Assembly: GCF_013426205.1 (NCBI RefSeq)
Contig: NC_089423.1
Coordinates: 4,092,001-4,156,000, forward strand
DNA from: Metarhizium brunneum
Taxonomy: Eukaryota > Ascomycota > Sordariomycetes > Hypocreales > Clavicipitaceae
Length of the DNA: 64,000 nt
Direction of reading: 5' to 3'
Numbering within the stretch: position 1 is the stretch's first letter; every line of letters begins with the position of its first letter. The position numbers and the translations under genes are program-made. This document shows, in pieces, positions 1 to 12,000 of this stretch. Under the pieces are notes generated by a model. The model made no database searches. It had not been told where the DNA came from and saw only the letters and a program-made list of their open reading frames with translations.

Positions 1-1
1 C

Positions 2-2208
2 CGTCATGTATACTCTATTCATTCACCATCTAGTCACGCTGGCTTGCTTGAACCTTGTAGTGAGGACGAATGCTTACTTGAAACAGAGGATATCGACTTT
101 GAGTTCGTTTATGCTCTCCACACCTTCGTCGCTACCGTGGAAGGCCAAGCGAATGCCACCAAGGGCGACACAATGGTACTTTTGGATGATAGCAATAGTT
201 ACTGGTGGCTGGTGCGAGTAGTCAAGGATAGCAGCATCGGTAAGTGTCAATCCCACACCCAATATGCCGTTGTCGATAACCTTTGCTGATATGTAATGCA
301 TGTAGGTTATCTTCCTGCTGAGCACATAGAAACGCCCACTGAACGACTAGCACGGTTAAACAAACATAGAAATATTGATGTACGTGCAAATCCAATACCA
401 GCAACAGAATCCCTCGAGACTAATCAATTCCAGCTTTCTGCAACTATGCTCGGTGACCAGGCACAAAGCAAAAAGAGCTCATTCAAATCCATGCGAAGGA
501 GACGGAAAACGGTGACATTTGCAGATCCCACCTATGTTGATTATTCCGACTTCGATTACTCCACAGATGATGAAGATATCGAAGAGTTGTTCGGCTCCCA
601 GACGAATACACAGCATCAAAAAGAGCAACAACAAGATAAGCAAAATGGCGCGGAAGATGCCATTACGGATGAGACTGCAAAGGTTGAACCTCTTAAAACT
701 CGGCCATCGAATGAGGAAAAGGTTGCGACGGAGTCCGTCAAGGACGTACGGACAGATGATGACGATACAAGGAGCAGCGAGGAATCCATTGACGAAAAGC
801 CTGAAGGTCCCAGTCGGTCGAGGAACGGAACTGTCAGAAACACTGATTCGTTCTTCAAAGATGAGAGTGTGGAAACTAAGAAAATTACTCTTACTCCGAA
901 TCTCCTGCGCGACGACAATACACCAAGACAATCCAGTGACTCAACTACTAAGGATGCTAGATCAGGGTCAAGCTTGGACAAGATGGACCGGGAACTAGTT
1001 TCCGACAAGGAAAAGAAGAAAATGAAGGACAAGGATAAGAAGGACAAGGATAAGAAGCCTGGCGGTCTTCGGGGTTTCTTCTCAAGAAAAGATAAAAAGA
1101 AAACTTCTGAAGATGATGATGAGTCGTTCGGCAAGCGATCCATGGATATTATGTCTGAATCACGAGATAGCGAAGACCGCTCTCTGGAGGAACCGTTATC
1201 GCCAGACCGCGCAGCATCTCAGAGACAACCCTCCAAGCTTCAAAAGTCTGCGCCTAGCAACAAGGCAGCAGGGGTTGTTCAGAAATCGGTTGAACTTTCG
1301 TCATATCTTGCTGAAGGTAGAACAAACGATGTCTCAAGCGTTCCACCAGCATCTATGCGGCTTGTCGACCCTGACACGAATGAAGCGCAAGACGAGCCGG
1401 TAAACCAGACACAGACTCAAGACGCTTCTAGGGAGCGGTCAGCATCATCGGCTGGTCAGAAAGAGGAAAAGTCAGTCATGTCTAAACTTGTGCCTTCCCG
1501 AAGCGCTGGTGACCCCAAACCGCAAAAGACAGTAAAGGCCAAGATGCGCATGGAACTTGATACATCTGACAGCTCCGAGCTTGAAGAAGCTCCCACGGTG
1601 CGACCAAATGCGGCTTCTGGTGCACTTGCAGAACCGGAACATCAAAATCAGACCGACCAACCCACAAGATCTCGTGTTGACAACTCTCAAACCCCTACGA
1701 CGGCCGGAGCTGCTCGCGCCCAGCAAAGCCCCATAGATCAAACTCTCGAGAGAAATGGGTCGTCTTCGCCTGCCAATGCATCCAATCCACCTGCGCTCAT
1801 GGTCGATACTTCGTCGCCGGAAGGCGATTTGCCAGAAGCTTCGCCATCGCCAGAGCCTGAAGAGACTGTTGATGATGTTGCTAGAGAAAGCAGCTCCGCC
1901 AGCAGTGGAAAGGAGGGGGCATGGGATGACACAAAGCTTCGGGCCTTCTTTGATGAAAGCGACCACATTCGGGACCTCCTGGCGGTTGTGTATGATAAAA
2001 CAAATGTTGAACCGGCAGGAATTGACCATCCTGTCGTCGGCGGACTCTTCCGAGAACAAAATGCCAAACTGGCAGAAATTACGACTGTAAGCAACAGCCC
2101 GTCCACTACATGGAAGATGACAGCACTGATATTTGAGTTCTGCAGCAACTTGACAATATGCTCGGAGATTGGCTTGCCAGAAAGCAGCGTCTTCGCGGCA
2201 CCATTTAA
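2..2208 (+). CDS. Bud14-like SH3-domain protein, 5' end missing
   Basis: Partial gene: the frame is open to the left edge, so the N-terminus lies outside. Visible exons are 2-239, 306-379, 434-2086 and 2146-2208, giving at least 675 residues. An SH3 domain occupies about residues 33-88, with the ALHTF start, the WWLV tryptophan pair and the GYLP end split by the first intron. It is followed by the conserved ETPTERLARLNKHRNID segment and by a KTVTFADPTYVDYSDFD-type acidic stretch. The rest is low-complexity, Ser/Glu/Lys-rich and probably disordered; a lysine-rich KDKKDKDKK run lies near base 1030. The last exon ends in LDNMLGDWLARKQRLRGTI. In yeast the related Bud14 works with the PP1 phosphatase and formins in polarised growth; that role is inferred here. 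Family assignment is good, the name Bud14 moderate. Confidence 0.8.
380..433 (+). other. 54-base in-frame intron of the SH3 protein
   Basis: The donor GTACGT, a CTAAT branch-like site and the acceptor TTCCAG are present. Removing it joins RNID to LSATMLGD, which reads like a continuous conserved segment. The intron is 18 codons long and has no stop, so retention would add 18 residues without a frameshift. Confidence 0.7.
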
Positions 2209-3892
2209 ATTTTGAGCAGGGCGTTTGAATAACAGCTTACTGCGAGCAGGAATTTAGTCATGCCATGATTGATACTCCCGATCATCTTTTTTGTTGTATA
2301 TTTTGCGTTCACACGAGATACCAAAGTTATCCACATTGCAACGACTTGCTTCTTTGGCATATAGGCATCTGGGCTGAAGAGAACAAATACATACACGTCT
2401 CTCATCGGCCACTACGGCGTCGGGGTCTGAACTGATTTGAGTTGAAAAAGCGATGAAGTGGCACTTTGGAATGCGGGCCGGAGATTTACCCCCGCCATCT
2501 TTCAATCCCGGTTCTTCAGTTGCCCTGCTACTTGAGCTTCTTCCTCCCCTTTTTTCTTATGGCTTCCAATTCTTGGGTTGCTCCGGATGTTTTATCGGGA
2601 TATTAAGGAAGGATAGACATGCTGATATGAGATACTTGCACAATGCACATACAAAGAACCAATTATGGAAGATTATCCCATGCAGAGCGATTGGCCTCTG
2701 CTTGGTATCACTCGTTTCTTCTTATAACATCTTTCTTTGTCTTCACGGATGGACCTTTCATTGGTCCCTTATCCATTTTTGAAAGGCCAGGTTTGCAAGC
2801 CTTCTCTCCAAGCCGCAACTCTAGGTTCCTGGACCGGCGACGCAGGGATTGGGCCGTGCGATACCTGCACGCTTTTGTTCTACTTTTTTCTTCTTCCTTT
2901 TTCTTTAGGGGCTTATTCTTTTTTGGATGGTAATCTGCAAAGAATTAGCAAATGCAGACCTTGAGAGTCTAGCACGGGAAAAGGAGTAAATAGTTTTGTC
3001 AGTGAAATGTGAAGCTGTAGAGCTCTACGGCCTCGTCACATAAGGACATTTGTGGTCATATGCGGGATGGAGGATTGTACAATATTGTATAGTGTATACT
3101 GCATAGATGCAGAGGGTTGCAAATACGAACAACTGTCACTGCTTGCAATGGAATGTACGCGAGCTGAAGTGAGAATTGCATATCATTGTCCACGTTAAAG
3201 CCTAACCAACCCTTCTCGTCAGTGGACTGTGCCCGAGACAGTTATTTCCATGCGTTACTTACTACTAGATGTATCGACAGCTACCGACGACGTTTGGAGC
3301 GGACCAAATGAAGCCAAGGGCCGGAATTCTGCGCTTCTAGCCATTCATGCATTTGCTTGCGATGAGATGAATGCTCGGCCTACGCTTTTCTTTGTCTCAT
3401 CATTTCCAGCTCAAAGGAGGTTGCTCATTTCCCATCTTGTCCTCAACGTATGGCATGCAGTTCAATACCAATGCTTCAACTTTCACAAAACACTGGTTTG
3501 AAGACATCACGAAGCGACACGTATCACAGGGTTAATTCTGTATTCCGATGGAGAAATAACTTCCATTGCGTCAAGGGGGCATGTATCTCATTTTGCGTTG
3601 GTCCATTTCCCCCACCAGCAAGATCTAGGACGTGTAAAATTGCCAATATAACAGGAGAAAATGGCCAATACTACTTTTCGCTGCGTGCTGATGCCACAGC
3701 CCGCAACAGTTTATCACTTTTGTTCACTCTTCATCACAAAAAAAAAAAAAACCAAAAGGATGGAGCAGCTGGGCCTTGACATGTTGTGTTTTTTTGGGTG
3801 ATAACGCAAAGACTCAATGATAAAACCCCCAGTCCGATGCAATCCGTGAAAGCAGTCCCAGAACCGATTTGTTTCGCCCCCCAAAAACTCAT
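2209..3892. other. Intergenic, convergent 3' ends, no gene seen
   Basis: This 1.7 kb lies between the 3' end of the SH3-protein gene and the 3' end of the L32 gene. Open frames are short and show no recognisable protein. A 13-base A tract lies near 3738. Nothing else structured was seen. Confidence 0.6.
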
Positions 3893-4819
3893 TTACACCT
3901 CGGTAGTGACCTTTGCCTTGGCATTTGTGACCTTGACTCCTAACTGCTTAGCACGGGCGATGATGTCAATTCGCTTTCGGGAGGAGACGGCGCTGGCAAT
4001 CCTGCAGGATGACTAGTTAGTATGGGTTTTCTCTCCTGCCTCTCTGTCCCTTTTCGTTGGATAAATGCTTCTTGGTGGGCCTGAGGAAGTTTGCCGCAAA
4101 CCCGTCTTTTGGGGGGAAGTAGACGTACTCAGCGGCGTAGGTTCGGTTGTGCATCATCAGGAGTTCGACATCCTTGACATTGTTGACAAGGAAAGACTTG
4201 TGGCCAGAGGGCATCATGTAACGAGTCTTCTTGTTGGACCCGAAACCGATCTATAGTTTTCCGGCTCGTCAGCATTTTTCCTCGCTCTGGCGCAATGAAT
4301 TCGTCCTTGTCTTGTCATTCAATCAACCGGTTCCATGTTTGCATCGTGCCAGACTGGGAAGGAAACATGATTTCTCCCACGTCTAGTACGTCCACCATGG
4401 TGGGGGTTGAAGTGACATAACTCGGCGAGAGGAAGCGAATCAACATACGGAAGGCATGGCCATGGTTCCACGGAAGCGTCTTCGGACACGGTTGTCAATG
4501 CCCTTGGGCTTGCGCCAGCTGGCGCTGAGGCACTTGAACCGATCACTCTGGTGACGGTTGAAGCGCGTGGTGCCTGGTTTCATCACCAAGTCAGTATTTC
4601 TGCATAGGTCGAATAGTTCCAGTCTCCGACCACTATCTCTGCCGGCTTCCCCGCTTTCGCAACAACTCGAGAACTCATGAGTTCTTTCATTCCCTTTGTG
4701 CCGAGCAATCGAGTCGTTTCGAATCGGGAGAAACACGGGTCGTCTTTGGCGGCAAGACAGCGGTGGACATTATACGTACGCTTCTTCACGATGGGGACGT
4801 GCTTCTTGGCGGAAACCAT
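3893..4819 (-). CDS. RPL32: 60S ribosomal protein L32 (eL32)
   Basis: Cytosolic large-subunit protein eL32. Four coding exons in transcript order, 4780-4819, 4449-4573, 4129-4250 and 3893-4001, splice to 396 bases and 131 residues, the usual family length. It opens [13 protein letters not shown] and contains [20 protein letters not shown], the VRRRFRG motif, [19 protein letters not shown] and the C-terminal [18 protein letters not shown], all hallmarks of eL32. Exon 1 contributes only 13 codons plus one base. The gene is divergent to S16, and a further intron appears to end directly before the start codon. The joints are supported by phase and family conservation. Confidence 0.96.
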
Positions 4820-4891
4820 CTTGATATCAACAAGTTAGTATGACAATTGTCTTGTAAAATATCGGCGCTATGTGAGGGTATATAAGCTTAC
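4820..4891 (-). other. Probable 5' UTR intron of RPL32, ending at the ATG
   Basis: On the minus strand GTAAGC begins at 4891. A perfect TACTAAC branch site follows, and TATCAAG lies directly in front of the L32 start codon. If spliced as drawn, this 72-base intron ends exactly at the ATG. Introns in ribosomal-protein leaders are common; no transcript is available here to confirm it. Confidence 0.6.
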
Positions 4892-5305
4892 CTTGACGGC
4901 GGATACTCCTGGTCTGATGGGCTGTAAAAGTTGGCCGGCGTGATGTTCACTCGAGGCGAAATTTTGGCGGATGCCACAATGAGACGCTAAGTCGAAGGGT
5001 TTAGGGCTGTTTATCACGTGAGGGCTGCTTTTCCGGTGGGCCGTGTGGGTGGTTGCTCGTCTAATTTTGCACCAAGGGGAAAGCGCAAGCTTGACCACAA
5101 TTCATGAGTTGAGGGATGCCCACAAAAAAAAAATCCATCCGCCCCCCTGCACAATGAAAGCAGACTAGCGTCTCCCGAGGGCACAAACCCTCTCTATGCG
5201 AAAAATTCCGCCGGGTGAGCGAGACTAGCAAGCAACTCCATCACGTCCCGCCTGTTCGATCATTTGCAACGCTCACTTGCAACACCCAAGACAAAACCAG
5301 CAATC
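4892..5305. promoter_or_regulatory. Shared divergent promoter region of RPL32 and RPS16
   Basis: About 410 bases separate the presumed L32 leader exon from the S16 start codon, and the two genes point away from each other. The stretch holds CT/C-rich and A-rich patches (an A tract near 5125) but no clear TATA box. Co-regulation of the two ribosomal-protein genes is inferred from the arrangement alone. Confidence 0.6.
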
Positions 5306-6207
5306 ATGTCTTCGACGACACAGAGCGTGCAATGCTTCGGCAAGAAGAAGACGGCCACCGCCGTCGCCCACTGCAAGGTTCGTTGGAGGAACAAGACCCC
5401 CTCCCTCGGGCTCGAGAATCACCCGGCCTTATTCACGAATCAAATGGAGAACCGAAACCGACTGACATGATGTTGTTTTCTTGATATAGGCTGGCCGTGG
5501 TCTGGTTAAGGTCAACGGTCGTCCCCTCAGCCTGGTTCAGCCCGAGATCTTGCGTTTCAAGGTACGATGATGCCACTTGGAAAGAAAAAGGGCAGGGAAA
5601 AGGGCGCTGGAAGGATTCTCCGTTGCCGTCCTGGAAACACCGAAAAATATCACAGCCATGCCGCTTCTTGCCCTCCTTTGCATGCTGCAAAACTTGTTGA
5701 ACAAGCTACGAGGCGTAGGGCCCCAGATGAGCTTCAAATCTATGAGGATGTAGCTTGAGCAATCTCTCTTTGCTGCGTTGGCATGGGGTGGCATGGACCG
5801 CGGATATCCAAATTTCTGTTTTCGTGGCAAACAACGGACAACTTCCAGCACCTTGTCGCCTGCTCCCTTTTTTCTTCTCCCCTTCTCTCTCTTGTGCCAA
5901 GATTAACGTATCGCAGGTCTACGAGCCCCTCCTCGTTGTCGGCCTTGACAAGTTCGCCAACGTCGACATCCGCGTCCGCGTCACTGGCGGTGGTCACACC
6001 TCCCAGGTCTACGCTATCCGCCAGGCCATTGCCAAGTCTCTGATCGCCTATTACCAGAAGTACGTCGACGAGCACTCCAAGAACATGCTCAAGCAGGCCC
6101 TCGTCCAGTTCGACCGCACCCTGCTTGTCGCCGACAACCGCCGCTGCGAGCCCAAGAAGTTCGGTGGTCCCGGTGCCAGAGCCCGCTTCCAGAAGTCTTA
6201 CCGATAA
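5306..6207 (+). CDS. RPS16: 40S ribosomal protein S16 (uS9)
   Basis: Cytosolic small-subunit protein uS9. Exons 5306-5377, 5490-5561 and 5917-6207 splice to 435 bases and 144 residues, close to the yeast length. The protein opens [20 protein letters not shown], continues with [12 protein letters not shown], carries [19 protein letters not shown] and ends in the uS9 signature [17 protein letters not shown]. The tail's last residues contact tRNA in the P site in known ribosomes. All joints are phase 0 and the first two exons are both 72 bases. Intron 2 is long for this genome (355 bases); I looked for a guide RNA in it and found no convincing C/D pair. Confidence 0.97.
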
Positions 6208-7433
6208 AGGCCTTGCACGACAAAATGCAAAGTCTTGTTTTATTTCGACGGTTAGCGGGGACGGGAAGACTGAGAATTCTTGTTTGGTTGACGTTGTGCG
6301 GCATCATACGAGTCCGGCAGTAACAAGAAAAGGGAGAACCATTGTCTTGGCTTCGTATTGTCTTTGCCTGTGCCGCGTCAGCTTGGCAGGTTTTTGAAGG
6401 CGAGGGGGGGGGTTGAGGGAGAGCCAAGGTGGGGGATAACAAATCTGGAATGCGAGCTGGAGAAGGCGATGTCATGTTTGGTGTGGACACACAAAACGGG
6501 GTCGGAGTCTCATATTCCCTGGTACGGGGATAGGTTTTCCCATTGGCATTTGCATGGACTTGCTTTGAACGGATTGTAAAGGGTCTGACAGGCAAATGAA
6601 ATACTAAACGTTCACGTTACACATCGCCAGTGCTCTGTGAATTATGTGTATGATGCTGCAACACCTGGCATTTTGCCACGTCCTTGTGTTAGTATCAGTG
6701 GGCATTGACAGAAAATTTGCACAAGTTATTTTTGTCGAACAAATTATATGCTGTATACACTAATGTTATACTCTCATATATATTTTGTCATCGCATGATT
6801 TAGACAATTCGAACGACGAGCAACATCAAACTGGCCAGCTGCGGGACGTTATTCATTCAGGTCCAAGTATATTCCACAGAATGCCAACCACAAAGTATTG
6901 GTATTGATACTAAAGTCAACGGGTGGTGCGCGATGTATGCCAAGCTCATCGCCCAATCTATACCGGAATCTTGGCTGTAGCGCCTAGTCTTGGTTGTACG
7001 AACACGTCAGGTGTTCCCTGAACGCCTGTTCTCGCTCGTCATCGTCGAGCTGCCCATTGTTTATGGCCGTTCAAACAAACCTACATCGCCAAAAGGTGTG
7101 ATCCAATACCTAAAAACCCAGAACCTCAATCCAAAGACATGACTATTTCCCGAGCCTTGAGGAATTCCTTTACTCCATAGCGTGTTTTGCAGAAACAAAC
7201 ATTTCAATTCCTTTGCTTTTTTTTCCAGTACTTGCGCCATGCTATTTACCCACCTGAATAAGTTATTATTGCACTGGGCATATGAAAAGCAAAAAAAAGG
7301 GGGTGTGGGAAGAAAAGAAAACATATACCCGGGTCTTGTGCTTAGCAACACAAAACATGGGGCTTCGTAATGCTTTGGAATAGAAGTAATGAGACACCTG
7401 AGTGCTTGAAATATTTCTTGCCTTGTTCGTTGT
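6208..7433. other. Intergenic, convergent 3' ends, no gene seen
   Basis: 1.2 kb lie between the 3' ends of RPS16 (+) and AAR2 (-). The part around 6740-6790 is AT-rich, as expected for 3' ends. Open frames are short and without recognisable content. Confidence 0.6.
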
Positions 7434-9005
7434 CTAGTCAGACCAAGAAATCAGGCCTCGCTCACGGCCATTCTCATCCAGCTCAACAAACTCTGGTGCC
7501 CATTCACCACGTTCGTCTTCAGCCTCCAGGTCGGTCAATTCCAGCTCTACTTCTTCTCCATCTTCCATGACGACAATGCCCTTTCTGAGGTAGTCACCGC
7601 TGAGGTCCCATCCAATATCGGTCAAGACGGCCTCGAGCCTGGAGAAGGCTGTGCTGACGGCAAGATGGTCTGGCGTAACAATGTTCTCATCATCTGAGAG
7701 GAATTCCTCCATGCGGCGTTTGTATATGATGAGAGCAATACGCAACTCTCGGCACCTGGTGTCGTTATTTTCAAGGACTGAGCTTTCCATCCACTGACTG
7801 CTGTATGCAATTTGTGCGGCGACGGTGTGCCACATGGATGCCACAAGCACGGGTTGCCCTTGTACAAGAAGATGAGATTTGACGAGGAGTTTGAGTAGCA
7901 TGAACCACCATTGCTCGAGGCTGGCGTCGTTTCCAAGGTGTACGCCTACAACGAAGGCAAACTGAAACTCTCCGAGCAAGTCGTCATAAACCAAATTGTT
8001 CTTTGTGTCTTCAATCTGAGACATGAGATAGATGCTAGGATCGGTAGCCTCACGTGTGCGCTCAGACCCAAGGGACTCGATTGAGAAGAGCCTAGTTGTA
8101 CTTTGAAAAGCAAAGTGCAACTCTCGCCGTTGGAGATTCCTATTGGGGACGGCTCGCTCCAATTCTACCTCGGGGGAAAACTTGAGGGCGCCTTGTGCAC
8201 GATCAAGGGTATGCACAATCCAGCCACCTACCTGGGGTCCTGTGATTCGGTTCAATACTGTCGCATTGACATGAGTCGTCAATTGATTCCAGATGCGGCG
8301 GTTTCTCTCGACCTGGGACACAGATAGCTGGCCACCACCTTCGGTGAGCCGCGACGGGTCGGCATAAGGGACGAGCTGGGCATGAATATTGGGCATGCTC
8401 TCAGCACTATTGCGAGATTCTGAGCGAGTGGCTTCGGTCAGCATCTCGTTGTACGAGTCCCATTGCACAACATGAACATGGTTCTGAGACTCTGAGCCGA
8501 GGAGCCAGACCCCGTCGCGTGCAGCAACACCGCTTGGGTGAGCAACCCAGAAGAAATGAGGACCAGCCTGGACATCCCTCACGCCGACAAAGTTCTGGGC
8601 CGTGAATGAAACACTATCGTAGGCAACGACAAAAAGGTCGGGCAGATCAAGGATGACGGCTACATCGCCCCCTCCCATTTCATGAGCCTGGGGGTCTCTG
8701 GACCTTTTGGTTGGGCTCGCGGATGAGCTCTGGGGACTGTTATGCTGGTTTCCGGACAGGCCATAGGCATTTTCAACTGGAGATTCTAGAGGAGGGGGCC
8801 CTTGGTCGTCGTCGTCCTCAACGTCATTCTGTTCCGAAATGCGAGGAGACGATTCAGGTCCCAAGACTCGAAGAGTTCCAAGCGGGTGGACGCCGACAAC
8901 GCGGACAGATTCGTGTGATGTGGTGGAGTGCGCCCCAGCTGATCTTGTCGAGTTGGATTTTCGAATGCCTCTTGGCGTTGAGGCAGAGGCCCCTTTGGCG
9001 TCCAT
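7434..9005 (-). CDS. AAR2: AAR2-family U5 snRNP assembly factor
   Basis: Single-exon gene of 523 residues. In yeast and human, Aar2 binds Prp8 in the cytoplasm and is exchanged for Brr2 during U5 snRNP maturation. The N-terminal third (about residues 90-180) holds the family domain: VILDLPDLFVVAYDSVSF, FVGVRDVQAGPHFFWVAHPS and a WLLGSESQNHVHVVQW-like strand. The C-terminal domain carries the LLGEFQFAFVVGVHLGNDAS helix, LEQWWFMLLKLLVKS and a late helical region. A Ser/Thr-rich insert precedes the N domain, and the tail is strongly acidic. The frame is open a little upstream but without an ATG, so 9005 is the first usable start. Function rests on family resemblance. Confidence 0.88.
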   Translation of the reverse strand: MDAKGASASTPRGIRKSNSTRSAGAHSTTSHESVRVVGVHPLGTLRVLGPESSPRISEQNDVEDDDDQGPPPLESPVENAYGLSGNQHNSPQSSSASPTKRSRDPQAHEMGGGDVAVILDLPDLFVVAYDSVSFTAQNFVGVRDVQAGPHFFWVAHPSGVAARDGVWLLGSESQNHVHVVQWDSYNEMLTEATRSESRNSAESMPNIHAQLVPYADPSRLTEGGGQLSVSQVERNRRIWNQLTTHVNATVLNRITGPQVGGWIVHTLDRAQGALKFSPEVELERAVPNRNLQRRELHFAFQSTTRLFSIESLGSERTREATDPSIYLMSQIEDTKNNLVYDDLLGEFQFAFVVGVHLGNDASLEQWWFMLLKLLVKSHLLVQGQPVLVASMWHTVAAQIAYSSQWMESSVLENNDTRCRELRIALIIYKRRMEEFLSDDENIVTPDHLAVSTAFSRLEAVLTDIGWDLSGDYLRKGIVVMEDGEEVELELTDLEAEDERGEWAPEFVELDENGRERGLISWSD

Positions 9006-12000
9006 GTTGAAGCTATTGCCTGGGATGTTGCATCCAACGAGAAGCAAGTGTAGATGGATGCGGCAAGAGTTGAATGGTGGGCATCAAGTCGCCCTGCCGG
9101 ACCCTCGCTACAGCGTCGTACCTCTGTGGAGAGAGATCCGGTGCCTTTGAGGTTCTTCCCAGGCAGAAGCTCTGGTAGATATTGTAGAGGTTTAGATATA
9201 TCGCGGAGCTGCCACTGGTGACCAGACGGGGGGATCAGATGCCCCCAACCAAACAACCGAAAAAAGAAAACAAGGCAAGTTACCTAGGTTGGTCTGGCCG
9301 TATGTATGTAGTCAAAAATGCTGACGACTTGGCGGGGCAAATGGGCGAGATGTCCCACATGTGCACCTTGGCTGGCTGTTTTGAGTGTTTGCGGCTTCTT
9401 TGTTCCACTGCTTGGGCCAATGACCCCCGCGACAAACCTATGTCGAAGGAGGAAGTTGCGAAACCGCGTCAGAAAGGCAGGAAAATAGAATTGAATTTTG
9501 ACTGATCTACTTTGTGCTTTTTTTTTTTTTTTTTGCTTTTAGGCGAGAGAAACGAAAAAAACTTTGTGTTAGAATTGCGTGCATGTAATTGCGCTTGGGT
9601 GCGAACAATCCAACTTAAATTTAACTGCATGTATCGATACATGTTGCAAAATTCCACTTAGACTTTCGGCCTACAGCAGGATTGGCTTCTAACTCAGCCA
9701 CATTCTCGGTATTAGGAACAGAATCAACTTCACAGACACGCACTATTCACTCCGATTGAGCGAGGCAGTCACGATGTCAGCCTGTTGACTTTTGACGTCA
9801 AGGTGCCATAGCAAGATTCATCACTGAGGACTTTGGGGCATTAGGTTAGCTGTGGCACTCGATACAGTCGGATGATTGGCTAAGTATAAGACGGACTCGT
9901 ACGAAGCGGTGATGTCATTCATATTGCGCCGTAGTCGACACTCGGTCCTTCAGAATCTTTCGCAACTTGGCGGCAGAGCCTGACTCCAGGAGGGGGTAAG
10001 TCGGGCCAATTACCGTAGGGTGCGTCTAATGTGAGTCTTACACTTTACCACGGCATGGACAATTATGACTCTTCTTTCAATGGCAAAAAAAAAATGGAGT
10101 CAAGCCGACATTGTTTCAAGTTGGTCCAACCAAGGAGGCGGAGGCGTGGTGTTGCCGCCGGCAAAACATGGACAAAGGGCCGGGTCTAAGCAGTTGACTG
10201 ATCTACTCGCTTGCCTGCTGCCTGCCTCCATGACAAGAGAATGATTGCCAATGGTCACGTTATACGCATCATTGTTCAGTTCTCTTGTTCGTCTCTTGAC
10301 GTGGGTGAATTGGCCTCCTAGCCTCGCGATATGTATTCGCAATTGAGAAGGCGGCTAGCTTGATTAGACGCCGAGAGTGACACCGAAAATTGGCGCGGTG
10401 CTGAACCTTGGAAGGTGGAAGATGAGAAGATTCGGAGGATACTTGGCGGTACAAACAATGACCTCAGGGGGGAGGGGAGGGGGGGTATGATGAAGATGAA
10501 TTCAAGTTAGTTCCAAGTTGTTTGCTGATGATGGACAGTGGTGGTGATGTGATATATCGGGCCGTATGGCAAAATGGAGTTTCGCACAGTGTGGCCGGGG
10601 CACTAGTCGAAAAAACAAGCTGGGCTGGAAAGGGCAAGGCCAGTTCCAGCATCGCGTACAGAGTATACGTGTCATTGCTCACTACGGCGTTCACTGTTGG
10701 TAGGTGATCAAGATAACAAAAAGCATAGTGGTAATGTGCAGTGGATAAAGTGCGGGCCAGGACGTGTGATGTCAACATAACAGTGGATTATTGTATAATG
10801 GATGTGGAAATGAATAACCAATGACCAAGTACATACGCAGGTACGGAGAACGGAGCAAAAGCGACCGCATGCACAAGTGAGCAGTTGACAGCTGGAGCTA
10901 GCAGGGGGCCACCTGGGGCCGAACTACCAGGTGTTAGGTGCCTAGGTACCTACCCAGGCAGGTCAGTGACGACTGGGGTCGGGGGTACGACATCTGGAGG
11001 CACATGGATGGCACTTGACATGCACTGGGCACTTTGCGGCATGGGAGGCACCCTGTTGCCTGTCTAGTCTGTAGATTGATTGCACCTTCCCAACATGAAG
11101 GTTACAGGGGCCACATGGGGGCGGGACCTGCACATGTGCTCTATGGAGTAGCCAACTACTTTCAATGTTACCCAGGTAAGTACCTAAACCAGACCGCACT
11201 TCTGGGAACGTGAAGTGAGAGTGTCCATGTCTGACTGGACTGGTCTGGTGTTTTATTTATTTTCCATGTCCCTCTAGTGCTACCAGGCGCAGCCGCGGTC
11301 CAACATGGAAGCCAGCACTCGGGAAGTCAGTCGGCCCGTGTCTCGTCCGCGGTAGCGACTTGGTAGGTCCCCGGTAGCCTTTGGTTGACCGAGGCAAGCA
11401 CCGACATTGAAGCAACATTTCGCCCGCCTCTCCACACCTATATCCATCCATCCGGATATTATCACATCGCAGGCCGTTGGTTCGTCACGGTTATACATAG
11501 ACCAACTAGCCCCCTAGTCGGCCGCTAGAAACAGCCTCGCTCAAGCCTCTATCGCTCGCATTGCCATCTTGAGTCGCCAATTTAGATGCCGCCGCCGCCG
11601 TTTCGCCAAGTGGCCCCCCGTTTTTCGAACCAGAAGATCAACCGGCGCGGGCGCCTTTTTAGTCGCTATGCCTGCCCACCTTTTCCCCTCGAACTACTTA
11701 GTCCTGGCCTTGATTCTGACTCTGTTTCTATTTCTAGTTCTGGCTCTAGTATCTAGTTCCCATGGCGCCGTCCCAGGGCTCAGAGAACAGCGTCGGCAAC
11801 CCGATCCGAACTTGCACACGCCCCCCCTCCGTTGGTGTCGGGTGCTAACGGCAGCCAGCGATGAATGAAGCCATGTCCTGCCCGCGCATCATGGCGTGCT
11901 TGATCGTGTTCCCGTTTTAGTTTCCGTCGACTAGTCACAAACTGGGGAAATTATCCAGATCGATCTACCGAGTAGTCGGCAACGAAACCATGCCTATGGG

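Noticed and set aside
5562..5916. A possible snoRNA in the long S16 intron (GATGATG near its start)
   Set aside because: No CTGA D box in the right place and no terminal stem could be found.
9006..9047. A longer AAR2 start 14 codons upstream
   Set aside because: That start is a TTG codon; the first ATG in frame is at 9005.
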